Shown one piece after another: positions 10,709 to 21,903 of a stretch of DNA of 64,000 nucleotides. The notes below the pieces were generated by a model. The model did no database searches. It saw only the letters and a program-made list of their open reading frames with translations, and had not been told where the DNA came from. A program made the translations under genes and the position numbers. Every line of letters starts with the position of its first letter. The first letter of the stretch is position 1. Origin of the DNA: Lepas anatifera (lineage: Eukaryota; Arthropoda; Thecostraca; Lepadidae); contig JAOTON010002237.1 of the NCBI GenBank assembly GCA_034440635.1, positions 694,501-758,500 of the forward strand, given 5' to 3'.

Positions 10709-11051
10709 CAGGGTCATGGGCCTAGTTGGTCGTAAGGCCCCTAGCTGAATTGGTATCCCTTGAGATGGTAAAGGCCCCTGAGCTGGTATTGGGCCCTTTA
10801 AAAGGGTAGAGACCTTTTAGCTTGTCCGGGCCCTATTGGTGCTGATCTAGGTACCTTGAAATCGTCGGGGGCCAACTTGTCTGGCTCCCTGAATCTTTTT
10901 AGAGCCTACTGAGCCGATTTAGGGCCCTCACAGCGGGTCTGACCCCTGAGCTGATCTGAGGCCCCCATTTAGATGGTCAGGGTCCTTTCGCTGATTTTGT
11001 AACCCCGGTGCTTGTTGAGCCGTCAGGGGCCCTTATCTGATCCGGAACCTC

Positions 11052-11510
11052 TTAAAGGGAATGTGGCGCCTTTATAACGTGATTTTAACTGAGATAGCCA
11101 AGTTGTAAAGCATGCCGGAAAACCCAGTACTCGATATATCATTTGTCTTGAAACTCAAAATTTCCGTAGAGAAAAGCTGAAAACCTACCTGAAATGTATG
11201 TACCCATAGTGTACCCAATCGGCCGGCCACAGTTGTCAGCCGTTGACATGACGATATGCTGACATCACAGTGAGTGGTCAGTCAATTTTGAAGCTCTTGA
11301 AGCCTATTGAATATGGTAGTAGTTACCAGCTCATGACGTTACCCGCAGGCAGAGGTTTATTTCTTACCCTAGAGGAGCATTTTAAAAATCAAAGTATTGA
11401 GCTTATTGTACATTTTCCAAGAAATCGTGGACGCGTTTTAATTTTCAGCCAAAAATAACCCTAATTACACTAGATTCCAGGACTCAACCAAGGTACCACA
11501 TTCCCTTTTA
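11052..11510 (+). mobile_element. TTAA-flanked MITE family B, uninterrupted copy
   Basis: It starts TTAAAGGGAATGTGGCGCC and ends GGTACCACATTCCCTTTTA, with inverted ends and TTAA/TTTA flanks. It is the same family as 3463-4776 in the opposite orientation. Because it is uninterrupted, it documents the empty target site (CTCAGTTAAAATCACG in the 3463-4776 orientation) used by the A element there. It sits inside the family D repeat. Confidence 0.85.
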
Positions 11511-11654
11511 CTGATATGGCCCCTCTCAGCTGATCTTGGGTCACCTGAGTTGGATTTGTGCCCCCTGAGAGGGAGTTTTTGAAGGAGTCCCTGGGCTAAT
11601 CTGGCGTACTTTACCCAATAAGTACGCCTTGAAGTTAACCTGAGTTCATCGAGG

Positions 11655-12010
11655 TCCTAAGGCTTCACGAGAGGAAAGGGATGCTTGCATCTTTAGATTC
11701 ACACAGTTTATTCATTAAAGTGCCGATTAACGAATCTATACGTATTATCCTCGACTATGCTTACAACCATCCCACTCTGCCGCCTTTTCGAGTACCGAAG
11801 AAAATAATCGAGGATATGTTGGCTACATGCACTGAAAGTGCACCTTTCCGCTGTCCCAAGGGTGAGCTGTTTTACCAAGTAGATAGGGATGCGATGGGGG
11901 TACTTTGGAAGTACTTTTCGCCCAGAGCTACATGAGCTTCGTGGAAGAAAAGGCTCTAAGCCGTATGGATGTTCCTCCTTTCAAGTATCTCCGTTATATC
12001 GACGATATAT
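11655..12010 (+). pseudogene. PLE 1 reverse transcriptase, 5' fragment
   Basis: The segment encodes the middle of a Penelope-like element RT: the motif A region (LASLDSHSLF), a proline-rich PPFRVPKK segment, then APFRCPKGELF and the catalytic motif C region (YIDDI). A close relative is PLE 2 at 19751-21903. The 5' part is missing where it abuts the family D repeat. A small deletion breaks the frame near 11898 (the MGSP motif is damaged). Immediately after the YIDD codons the gene is interrupted by the palindrome element at 12005-14862 and resumes at 14863. It is not functional. Confidence 0.8.
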
Positions 12011-12624
12011 ATATGGGACATTCCAGGACAAAACGACCAAAAATATTTCAATTTGATACCACCATGTCTTGAAAAAATCTGAAACTTCGTCTCCGGGGTA
12101 GTTTTGGGCCAGAAACACGCCTGTGAGAATCTTAGCCCCCTCCGACCAACGGTGACCGAGTTATAGCCCGAGGCATTTTCGGGAGGTCACCTTGTAGACT
12201 CATCTTTGATGCTTCATAACTCCAAAACGCATTGCTTGATTAACATGTTTGGTATATCATTGAACTTGTCTTGAACTATACTTTGTTTTGAAAAAGAATA
12301 TTTCAAAATTTGAAATTTTTTACTTTTAATTTGTTTGACCTTTTCTTTTTACCTAGCTTGACCTTTTCGCAGTTGAAATTGTCCTTTTAGACACCTCAAA
12401 TTTTTTTCATAAAATATCTTTCGATAGAAAAAATGCGTTTTTGCTATAAGTTCCAAATTTTTAGCACCTAAGGTAGGTATGCAGACGGTTTTTCACCACT
12501 GCGGTAGTACAGCCTTATGTTTAACGCCGCAAACATAGCGATTGCTTTTATAATCGGTTGCTGACAATCATATTGTTTTGTCTTTACGAAATTTTCATCG
12601 TGCAAGTGTCAGAATTTATGACAA

Positions 12625-14245
12625 TTAACACGCGCCCACCCGAGGGGGTGGGCTACCGGCCTCTTCAGGTCTCTACAGATAGCAAAAAACACCTTCACGC
12701 AGCGTCACCGTAATCCATATAGCTCTAACACAACATTCTTAAACTTCTGGAAAAGTAATTTAGGTCAACTGGGAGGTGGTAGGCACTGTAAATACTGAAA
12801 GCCAGCTGGCAACTAACTGGTGAGGAAGTGACCTGAGGTAGACGGTCGTCGTTATGCATTGTGGGACTTTCAACTTTGGTTCCTTGATTAACACTTCATC
12901 GTGGGAGTTGCTCGTTTGTGTGGTGGGGTCGGGGTCTATGTAAAAAGTCCCTTGATGACTCTAGTGAGACACCTACTCCTAAAACTGAACTGGGAACAAC
13001 TTAAACAATATTTATAAAAATAAAAATTGCAGCCATTAAAAGTGATAGAAAGACATCCATTGTTTCGGGGGAGACGAGGGCAAATGAACTTATTAATAAT
13101 GGACCTTTCAGCCTTAAACGAAAATTTACCAAGATATTGCGACTTTATCCATAATTGAAACAAGCATAACGTATCATATGAGCACCACTAACTCACACAA
13201 TTACATGGTTCCCGGAGATGGAAAAATAGTATCGATACAAGGTGACCCAGTGCAGCACAGCATACGTTTGAGAGGATTCATGCAAAATAAACAAACTTGT
13301 CTGAAAGGCTTTCATTCCCAAAAAGTAATTTGAATATGCTCATATATGCGAACAAAATGTCCTGAAATTGTAACACATACGACTTTGTCACTTGAACAGG
13401 TTGCCTCATTATATTTTTACAAGGTGATCATTTCATAGCTGACACGGATCCCAGAATCCCAGATGAATAATGACAAAGTGCACTGGGAGCGATGCCGCTA
13501 AATAGCCAGTTTTAATCACTACCGGATATGGTACATACAATCGTTTGGTTGTGTCACCTTTGAGGTTGCTCAAGGTCACAGTATTTCTTACAGGAACTAA
13601 ATGGAAACCTAAATTTTGTGGCAAAATAGGTGACAGAGGAGAGCCGTAGAAAGAAATGTTCAGCACCATTGGAACACTCTTGTTGAGCCCAAACAGATTA
13701 TGTATCTTATAATATTGCCTAGTCAAATGTCAAAATTAACCTGCTTTGACCTAGAGCCAGGCTTAGGTCTGCATGGTAAAAAGAATATTAATCAAATTGC
13801 AGTGGCAAGTCAGACACGACAACGTAAAAATAAAACCTAAATCGCAATTTTCAATTCTCGCAAGTTATCAAAATTTGCCAATTGCCCCATGCATTTCTAA
13901 TGGAAAGATCATGACCCTGACCCTGCTCCCGGTTATCGATATAGAAATCCTGCTACGAAAAATTATCTTGCTCGGCGACCTTACTATTTAATGTGAATCT
14001 AACCACGATAAGCTAAATTTGATATTATTGATGCATCTCCCAAAGTTTTTTTCGAGGTTAGGTCTCTTGACCTGGGTTGGCGGTCTGACCTGGTAAGACC
14101 CAGATCTAAAAATTTTCCAGAAGCTGCAAAAATTTCGAGTTCGAGGTACATGAAGTACGGCGGTGCTGCGCGAAGGTGTTTTTTTCACTACCTCTGGAAG
14201 CCCGAGGAGGCCGGTTGCGCACCCCCTTGTGTGGGCGCGTGTTAA
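12625..14245 (+). mobile_element. TTAA-flanked A-like element at the palindrome centre
   Basis: It begins TTAACACGCGCCCACC and ends GTGTGGGCGCGTGTTAA, with perfect TTAA on both sides. The right portion (13740-14240) has the family A landmarks: TCTTGACCTGGG, GTCTGACCTGG and the 'tacggcggtgctgcgcg' block. Longer than other A copies because it holds extra sequence, including a SINE-like segment at 12855-13035. Confidence 0.75.
12855..13035 (+). repeat. SINE 3' portion
   Basis: The stretch matches the 3' part of the tRNA-headed element at 63381-63665: GTGGGACTTTCAACTTTGG, CGTGGGAGTTGCTCGTT, AAGTCCCTTGATGACT and GAACTGGGAACAACTT followed by an A/T-rich tail. The tRNA-like head is absent here, as expected of a 5'-truncated SINE. 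Confidence 0.65.
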
Positions 14246-14862
14246 TTCTTATATATTTTGACACTTGCACGATGAAAATTTCGTAAAGACAATGCCATAT
14301 GATTGTAAGCAACCGATCACAAAAGCAGTCGCTTTGTTTGCGGCGTTAAACATAAGGCTGTACTACCACAGTGGTGAAAAACCGTCTGCATACCTACCTT
14401 AGGTGCTAAAAATTTGGAACTTATAGCAAAAACGCATTTCTTTCTATCGAAAGATATTTTATGAAAAAAATTTGAGGTGTCTAAAAGGACAATTTCAACT
14501 GCGAAAAGGTCAAGCTAGGTAAAAAGAAAAGGTCAAACAAATTAAAAGTAAAAATTTTCCAATTTTGAAATTTTCTTTTTCAAAATAAAGTATAGTTCAA
14601 GACGAGTTCAATGATATACAAAACTTGTTAATCAGGCAGTGCGTTTTGGAGTTATGAAGCATCAAAGATGAGTCTACAAGGTGACCTCCCGAAAATGCCT
14701 CGAGCTATAACTCGGTCACCGTTGGTCGGAGGGGGCGAAGATTCTCTCAGGCGTGTCTCTGGCCCAAAATTACCCCGGAGACGAGGTTTCAGATTTTTTC
14801 TAGATATGGTGGTGTCAAGCCTTGGTCGATCTGTCCTGGAATGCCCATATATATACATATAT

Positions 14863-15823
14863 ACACTCACGACAGCAGCCAGCTCCAGAAACTCAAAACA
14901 CTGCTCTAAAAACAGTCTAAACTGAAATTCTCTACTGAAGAAAGTGAGAATAATAAAATCCCGTTTCTGGATACTTTCTTTGACGACTCCACTGGGGAAT
15001 TCAAGATAGAAGTATTCAGGAAAAAGATAAACCCAAAACATTGTTTGAATGGGAAAAGCGAGTGCTGCCCGAAGCGTTACAAGGAGAGCGTTATTCGAGC
15101 TTACGTCCACCGCGCTCTAACACATTGTCCCTCTGGAATTTAGTGCACCAAGAGTTTGAGCATATCAAAAACATCCTACGCTGCAACGACTACAGCATAA
15201 ATGACATCGATAAGATTTTTCCGAAACAACTCGATAAATCCTGCCGACCTCAAGAAACACAGACAGCGACAACAGGGGCAACGATTAAGCTGTTCCGTCA
15301 GAGCAGCATGTCTTCAGCACATTTGAAGGATGAGTACGTCCTGCAGGAGATCATTCACAACAACGGTAAACCGAGCCAACCAAGTGACCGTCTCCACCTG
15401 GTGATATACTACAAAAGCCTGCGAGTATCCAGCCTGATAATGAAGAATTACCTGTCTCAAGACCAATCTGACTTGAAAGCCACTAACGTAGTCTACAAGT
15501 TCAACTGCCCTGCTGGTGACTTGCGCGCCGCTCCGATTGTAGCTACTTTGGATTCACGACCACTACGCTTTCGAGAAGATTAACCATGCACCTTCAAGAT
15601 GGAGCTCCAGAAAAGCCTATGCGCCGCTCACACGGGGAACGACTAACCAGAGACATGTTGGTCCAAAACTAGGAAATCCTAGCGAGATGCCATGATAAGA
15701 AAAGGCTCCAAGTGCTGGAGGCGGTATATATCAGGGACATCCATCCTACAATTTATTGGCAGACGAACATTGTCTCAGCACTAGCCGTGTTGGACAGTGT
15801 CCCTCTTGGGCCGATGTTATAAT
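14863..15823 (+). pseudogene. PLE 1 continued: RT thumb and GIY-YIG region
   Basis: The continuation of PLE 1 after the interruption includes the RT thumb phrase NKIPFLDTFFDDSTG, a cysteine/lysine segment, the basic linker (LVIYYKSLRVSSLIMKN, then KATNVVYKFNCPAG) and remnants of the GIY-YIG endonuclease (LTMHL-like and LEAVYIRD). Several frameshifts and stops break it. The same blocks occur in order in PLE 2. PLE proteins combine RT with a GIY-YIG nuclease for target-primed insertion; this copy cannot. Confidence 0.75.
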
Positions 15824-16058
15824 GTGATAGTGTTGGGGGTATTTTTAGGGGTAACGACGTTAGGCTAGTATTTAATGTTCTGATCTATCGATAATTGTGC
15901 CGCACTGGATAATTTTCATTGATAATCATTGATCTTCTGATGATAAGCACCCTGCGTTTGATTTCGTGTGGTTAATTCCAATTTCTAAACCACTCATTCA
16001 AAGAAGTCTTAACCATTTTCGATCCGAGACGATGAGTTTTTTTAACTCTATATTTCTA

Positions 16059-16066
<8 letters not shown>
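15824..16066 (+). other. PLE 1 downstream region
   Basis: An AT-rich stretch between the end of the PLE 1 coding remnant and a long (TA)n tract. It is probably the PLE 3' untranslated region. A CTGATGA heptamer at about 15937 lacks the partner GAAA element, so no ribozyme is called. Confidence 0.4.

Positions 16067-16139
<73 letters not shown>
16067..16139. repeat. (TA)n microsatellite
   Basis: An uninterrupted TA dinucleotide repeat of about 36 units directly abuts the TGTTACAGGG end of the palindrome-array element. Its translation as alternating Ile-Tyr is an artefact. Confidence 0.95.
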
Positions 16140-16142
<3 letters not shown>

Positions 16143-16164
16143 ACAGGGAGAGTGCGAAATCCGG

Positions 16165-16343
16165 GAGTTCGCGAACTCCCTAGGGATTTCGCGAAATCAC
16201 TGACCAGCCAGGGAGTTCGCGAAATCCCTAGGGAGTTGGCGAAATCCCTGGGTGACCAGGGAGTTCGCGAAATCCCTGGACTTAGAAGTCAGGGAGTTCG
16301 CGAAATCCCGGATAAACACTCAGGGAGTTCGCGAATTCCCTGA
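16165..16343. repeat. Left subterminal array of 18-bp palindromes
   Basis: Seven units of consensus GGGAKTTCGCGAAMTCCC, six with an intact TTCGCGAA core and one with TTGGCGAA. Several units are perfect palindromes (GGGAGTTCGCGAACTCCC). Neighbours join through TCCCTAGGGA or through short self-complementary spacers such as CTGGGTGACCAG. Confidence 0.9.
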
Positions 16344-16344
16344 C

Positions 16345-17546
16345 GTTTAGTCAGCTCAAGGATGACTAGCTAGGATTGCGGACTATTGTTCTTAAGATTT
16401 ATTTCAAACAGTAACCGGACATTTTCCGTAAAAATCACGTATAAGGGAGGTTTCAAGCTAAATATAAGGAAGGTCATAATTGTATTGTTGAGGTCGTAGC
16501 GATACATTTATCGAGTTTCGCTTATCAATATTGTACTGCAATGTAAAAGTTCAGTTCCTGCTGATTGCCAATGTGGATCACGGGAGAGAAAGACACAGGC
16601 TCCTGGCGGTTCCAAAACGCCCTGGTCCACTCCTGAAATTTGGTTCCCACACACTCCCCCACAGAATACACCTTCGCCTTCACTGTGATTTGGTACTTGG
16701 TTATTTTATATTCATGATATATTTCATACGCGGATTTAGGGGGACAAAGGGGGCAGGTGCCCCCCCCAATAGACCCTCGGCGCCCCCTAAAATGGTCACG
16801 GCGCCACTCTAAAATGTCGCTTTCCATCCCCCGTCCATAGGGATGTAAAAATCAGCGCCCACCGATAGGATTTTGCGCCCACCTGATAGGTTTTTTCGGT
16901 CAAAAAAGGCACTCCCCTGGTCCGGATGGCGCCCCGCCATCTCCCCCCTGGGAAGATGCCCCACCCCCGATCGGCAATCTTGGATCCACCTATGATAGAT
17001 CTGTATATTTAATATTATACATATGCAGCGCATGGAGTCAGCATAACTACCCAAGTATTCAATAAAAAGTGATCTACGCTATCACCACCTTTCATAATTA
17101 TGTGACGCTACGGTTATTTTATGTCAAATCTACATCACAGAATAGCGTTACGATATTTTATGTAGGTTGCATTATTATGGAATTTTATCTACGGATACGA
17201 TAAAGAAAATTGTACGAAATCCATGGCTTGATCACTAGAATAAATCTGGGTGTAACACAGTTCAAGAAATGGCAGAAATATTTGCGCTACTGAAAAATGG
17301 TATAAATACTCGGCAATGGCGCAACGCACTTACTTTTGAGCAAACCACGCCATCCGAAAAAGATGTGCCCGACGCTCACATTTTTTGAAAACTCATCACG
17401 TGTCTTTTGGCTGGTGGTGTCGATGAGGTGCCGGTCACCGAGAGCAATTGCGAAGTCTCTTATGACTATGTCTTTTGATAGCTTAAAATCATCACAGTCA
17501 AAAACGTTTGGTATGAGTCTCAAACTAGTTTCGCGGGATGCAATTT
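16345..17546. other. Interior of 3.6-kb element, left part
   Basis: No transposase or other gene is recognised. At 16733-16985 there is a GC-rich patch with short G and C runs that resembles a decayed element end. The remainder is AT-rich. Confidence 0.4.
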
Positions 17547-18396
17547 TTAAGACGTGCAATGCCAGGGGTCTGAGCCACCTTCAGCCTGACGAGGGGGTGG
17601 GCTACGCCCCCCCCGCCTAAAATCTAAAAACTACGCTAGTTAGCGAAAAAGTAAATGGCGTTAAGTAGCACAACCTAAGATTTAAAGGAAGTGTTCTATG
17701 CATTCTTTTGTCGGGTAAAATCTGAGGGCATTGAAAGCCAAACAATGTCACAATATGGATATGGTGATATAACTGAAATACAGTTCTTCAGTCCTACCAT
17801 CTGATGTAGAAGAGATACAATATATAAGGATTCACTATCTGAAGCTTTTCTGCAGGCGACGTCGAATGATTAATAATGTGACTATTCTAGGTCAAAGCTA
17901 AGATTTGACCTGACCTTGGATCAGGTTAATATCGAATTGGGTCAGAATGCATATCATTAGAACTGCAGAAACAAGACAACTCCAATGATGCCAAAATATA
18001 CAATTTAGCTCCGTTCCCAACAAAATTATGATGTTTAAACCATTTTACCGATACTTTTCCAACGGTGTTATCATGACTCATAATTGACCTTAGGTCATCG
18101 ACTTCAGAAATAAAAAAACTGTGTATTCAGTCGGCCCTTTATTCAATACGAATTTTAGATTGATAAATTAAGCTGTTCCTTGCTTATGTTGTTTTCTTCT
18201 TTTTTTGGAGATGATATCACTTGACCTGCACTGATGTACTGACCTGAAATGACCTGAACCGAAAATGTTGACAGGAGTTGTAAAAAGCTACAGAAAAAAC
18301 TGTACTGGGTACAGCAGCGCTGCGCGTAGCCATTTTCAAGACTGCAAAAAACCCAAGGGGTATGGTTACCCAACCCCCGCCCCAGCCATGCACGTA
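17547..18396 (+). mobile_element. Family A-like MITE inside the 3.6-kb element
   Basis: It starts TTAAGACGTGCAATGCCAGG followed by GGTCTGAGCCACCTTC, and shares with family A the AAACTACGCTAGTTAGCG-type block, TGACCTGACCTTGG and the 'cactgatg.actgacctgaaatgacc' region. The right end (CCAGCCATGCACGT) is decayed and no TTAA remains. About 850 bp, no coding region. Confidence 0.65.
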
Positions 18397-19523
18397 CTCG
18401 GTACGAAGTCGGTCAGGTGCACCAACTGTGAGTACCATTAGAGACAAAATTCTGAAGCGCTTCTTTCCAACTCACTTATCCAGCATCTGCAGAGAGATCA
18501 TTATCATATCACAATCCTCATTACTACACAAAAGAGAAATGCTGCATATCTGATGGCCATTTCGTATTACTTTCTGGGTAAGGAAAATACAATAATGCTA
18601 TATTATTTTTTGCATTAAGTTTATTAATGTATTCCAAAACTTTGGCCAATCTTTACAGGTACGGTTCGGCTATACTAAGATAAATTTTCAGAGCTGGAAC
18701 ATCGAAATAATTATTCTGCAAATTAACTTAGACCATATCTCTGTTTTCAGTTTATCAGTATATCAGAAGTGTTATACAGTTTCAGCTACAGCTGAACATA
18801 AGCCGACAACCATAGTTGTCGGTATAAGCAGGACACGGAATAATACAATTGTTACGCATATTTGCAATGTGCTATCTCATTGCCTATTGTCATGACAGTG
18901 GCTGGAGCACCTAAGCTTGAAGTGCATTTGCTAGCCCGCCGGAATCGACAATAAAATTTCTGAAAGCCTTGGCAATGGTCAAACGATGACAGGCGTGCCG
19001 CTTCTTACACTGAGAGCTTTTTCGAGGTCGACACTTCCTCCTGTATCAAAGTATTGTTATTGGAAAATTTGTGGACGTCCGTAGTACATTCCAACATAGA
19101 CATAGCTAAAATAGACCTTTGTGAAAGTATATAAGTTCTTTGTCCGTTTCTTACGGCACAATACTTCCCATCAGGAGTCTGCTTTGTTAAGAAATCAAGA
19201 TATTCATTACAGATGATAATGAAAAAAGTAGTGGCATCTCTAGTTTGTTTTGAGCCCCCCCTCCACACCTACGGTTCATATTGCATAAACCATGCACCTC
19301 GAGGAAGGCTAGTGACTCGAATAGTTCGTCAGCGGGCACAAGGACCCGGTGTGAGGTAGAGCTGAGGGTGTACAATTAATTTTCAAAAAATAAATATCAG
19401 GCTGACATACAAAAAATCAAGCAAAATACAACATAGAAAGAGAAAACATGGACGGGGAGTGTAAAACCAGATCACTGAAGGATCATTCTTCGGATTTAAA
19501 CTATATGACATATTGGCATGTTA
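18397..19523. other. Interior of 3.6-kb element, right part
   Basis: AT-rich sequence without a recognised gene. A small open frame on the minus strand (19005-19268) has no domain I know. I see nothing else. Confidence 0.35.
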
Positions 19524-19725
19524 GGGATTTCGCGAAATCCCTGAAAAGCATTCAGGTAGTTCGCGAAATCACTGAAGTTTCAGTGAGTTCGCGAAATCCC
19601 TAGGGAGTTCGCGAAATCCCTGGTCGGCCAGTGATTTCGCGAACTCCCTAGGGATTTCGCGAACTCCCTGGCTGGTCAGTGATTTCGCGAAATCCCTAGG
19701 GAGTTCGCGAAATCCCGGATTTCGC
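19524..19725. repeat. Right subterminal array of 18-bp palindromes
   Basis: Eight TTCGCGAA-centred units of consensus GGGAKTTCGCGAAMTCCC in inverted order relative to the left array. Spacers TGGTCGGCCA and TGAAGTTTCA are themselves self-complementary. The outermost ~70 bp match the left end closely; further in, unit order differs, suggesting independent unit gain or loss. Confidence 0.9.
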
Positions 19726-19750
19726 ACTTTCCCTGTAACATATATATATG

Positions 19751-21903
19751 CCCAGGTCTTAGGGATCAATTGCCATTTCTACCCAAAGTTTGATCTCATC
19801 AAGAAGAAGACGGAAATAGCAATTCTCTTCGAAGACTTATGCAAACTCAAGGACCGGGGTGATATAGAGCTCAACCCAGACATCCAAGTACAACTGCAGG
19901 CTGAGGCAACCAAACAGAGACATCGTAACCGGACTGGTGTTCTCACCCTTACCCTGCGAGAAGCTGCCCGCGAGCTTAAATCGAATGATAACATTGTGGT
20001 AAGAAAAGCCGAGAAAATCGGTATATTTGTTGTAATTGATAAAGCAGATTACTTGAATAAGATCCGTTCGATCTTAAATGACACTAACAAGTTCAAACGG
20101 ATAAATAGAGATACAACTGCGTCATTGAAAAGTCGCTTAAACAAACTTATTGATGTTGCAAATGCAGAGGTGGATGGAGTACATTTCCAAAAAGTAGTAG
20201 GAGAATTCGGGCCTGGATATTTATATGGAAACGTCAAAACTCACAAAGCAGGAGAGCCTCTTCGCCCCATAATATCACAGATCCCCACACCTACATATGT
20301 TGTTGCAAAAAAGCTGAATCAAATAATTTCTCCCTTTATTCCTGACTCACACACCCTAGTCCTCGGAAGAACTAGTAGATATACTTAGAGTAAATAAACC
20401 TAAGGGTATTTTGGCTTCACTGCATGTCACTAGCTTATTTACCAATGTCCCAATCGAGGAAACAATTAATATCATTCTTGAATATGTGTACAACAACTCT
20501 ACACTCCCACCACCCCGACTTCCTAAAACGGTCATGGCTGACTTACTTCGGCTGTGCACGAAGGAAGCTCCTTTCAGGTGTCCTGAGGGAAAGCTATATG
20601 TGCAGGTTGATGGGGTGGCCATGGGGTCACCACTCAGTGTGCTATTTGCACAAGCATACATGTATCACGTAGAGAGTGCAGCCTTATCAGCGATGGGGGT
20701 AAAAACAAACTTTTACTTCCGATATGTAGATGATATTTGTGTAGACGTCGACAGCACGGAAGACTTACATAGGTTGAGACAGGCGCTTATCGATAACTCT
20801 AGCCTAGACTTCACTATTGAGTTAAATGTCAATAATAAATTGCCTTTTCTCGACGTGATTATTGATAGTAATGGTGATACTTTCACGACCGATGTCTATA
20901 GGAAACCAACAGATGGGGGTAGATGCATGAATGCAAACGGGGACTGTACCGATAACTACAAAAGAGGTGTTGTAAAGGCGTATGTTCGTAGGGCGATCAA
21001 CACTTGTTCAACCTGGGAACTCGTGCATCGTGAACTAAATCGTGTCAGGCAAATGCTGGTAAACAATGGTTATAGTAACAGCATGTTTGACACAGAAGTT
21101 AGGAATAGGCTCAACTACCAGACAGAACAACCCACTTCACACGAAAGACAGCCCACTTCACACGAAAGACAGCCCACCTCACACGAAGAACAGCCCACCT
21201 CACATACTGAGCAACCCACTCCACTAAGAGAACCTCCCACTCATCAAACTGAGCAGCCCAACCAACAAACCGAGCAGTCCAATTCACCCATGGATCAGTT
21301 CTCTGAGCAGCCAAACTCTCACACAGAGCAGTCCACTTCAGACGCAGAACAATCCACATCACATAAAGCCAATGAAATCAATATTTTCTATCAAAACACT
21401 CTCACAACAGCATGGAAACAGGACGAAAAGGCCATCAAAAACATCATACAAAACAACACAAAAACAAAAGACCCACGCAAGAAAATCAAACTCAACATCT
21501 ACTACAACAGTCCAAAAACAGCAAACCTTGTAATGAACAACAACCCATCCAAGAAACACTCACCACTAAAACAAACCAATGTGATACATCAATTTACATG
21601 TACAACCGGGAACTGTGCAGCCCGTCAGGTATGTTACATCGGACTCACCACAACCACACTAGCCAGAAGACTCACTATGCACCTTCAGGATGGATCACCA
21701 AAGAAACACATGCAAGAACACCACAACACAGCCATCACCAGACAAATGCTCACACAGAACACAACAGTCCTAGCCCAATGCAACATCACCGCAGACTGAC
21801 AGCACTGGAAACACTTTACATCCGCGACAGAACACCTATCATCAACATTCACACAAAGAAACTCACACAGCTCCCACTTTATGATAGGAATGTTAGGACA
21901 TAA
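19751..21903 (+). pseudogene. PLE 2: RT plus GIY-YIG, frameshifted
   Basis: This is the most complete Penelope-like element here. In order: an N-terminal segment (FDLIKKKTEIAILFEDL), fingers (YLYGNVKTHK, RPIISQIPTPTY), the motif A region LASLHVTSLFTNVP, VAMGSPLS, motif C RYVDDI, thumb LPFLDVIID, a repeat-rich linker, the basic LNIYYNSPKTANLVMN block and a GIY-YIG nuclease (CYIGLTTTTLARRL; LETLYIRD). Defects: truncated 5' end at TA, a frameshift near 20360, another near 21790, and His where PLE RTs have the first catalytic Asp (ASLH for ASLD). The RT is therefore dead. Single long open segments suggest a fairly recent copy. Confidence 0.85.
21118..21363 (+). repeat. Heptapeptide-coding minisatellite in PLE 2 linker
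   Basis: A run of 21-24 bp units encodes QPTSHER-like heptads, drifting to QPNSHTE and QSTSDAE, about ten or eleven in all. It lies between the RT thumb and the GIY-YIG domain. The first units (CCCACTTCACACGAAAGACA) are nearly identical in DNA, so expansion is recent. The frame is preserved throughout. The hydrophilic Gln/Ser/Thr/Glu segment is probably a flexible spacer. Confidence 0.85.

Larger units (their letters stand above)
9640..11640. repeat. Long GC-rich low-complexity repeat (family D), copy 1
   Basis: A degenerate succession of phrases such as CCCCTGAGCTGGTCTGGG continues for about 2 kb. The left ~250 bases (ATGCATGGGTGGAGATCCC, CCTCACAAAATAT, CCCTTTGCATCTTCTTTG) recur at 41494-41740, and the internal order of phrases is also kept in 43140-43560. 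It is therefore a long dispersed repeat with at least two copies, not random GC sequence. A family B MITE interrupts it at 11052-11510. No protein is credible. Confidence 0.7.
12005..14862. mobile_element. Palindromic (fold-back) element inserted in PLE 1
   Basis: The two arms, about 12009-12624 and 14246-14856, are inverted copies of one another for some 610 bp. Outer ends are ATATATGGG.CATTCCAGGACA on both sides, embedded in TA-rich flanks consistent with a TA or TATA target duplication. Without the A-like element at 12625-14245, the arms meet at a TTAA, making a near-perfect 1.2-kb palindrome. The arms contain no open frame. It splits a PLE RT gene just after its YIDD motif. Confidence 0.8.
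16131..19750. mobile_element. 3.6-kb element with palindrome-array inverted ends
   Basis: The ends are inverted repeats, (TA)nTGTTACAGGG.AAGTGCG-type on both sides. The left reads TGTTACAGGGAGAGTGCG from 16139; the right, read inward, TGTTACAGGGAAAGTGCG from 19742. Each end continues into an array of 18-bp self-complementary units (16165-16343 and 19524-19725). TA flanks both ends. The interior holds a family A-like MITE and no transposase, so it is non-autonomous or a composite. I cannot match it to a known superfamily. The right end abuts truncated PLE 2. Confidence 0.65.

Noticed and set aside
16165..16343. CRISPR-like array of regularly repeated short units
   Set aside because: Repeats are 18 bp, self-complementary, adjoin directly or via short self-complementary spacers, and occur as paired inverted arrays at the ends of an element in a eukaryotic genome; there are no unique spacers and no cas genes.
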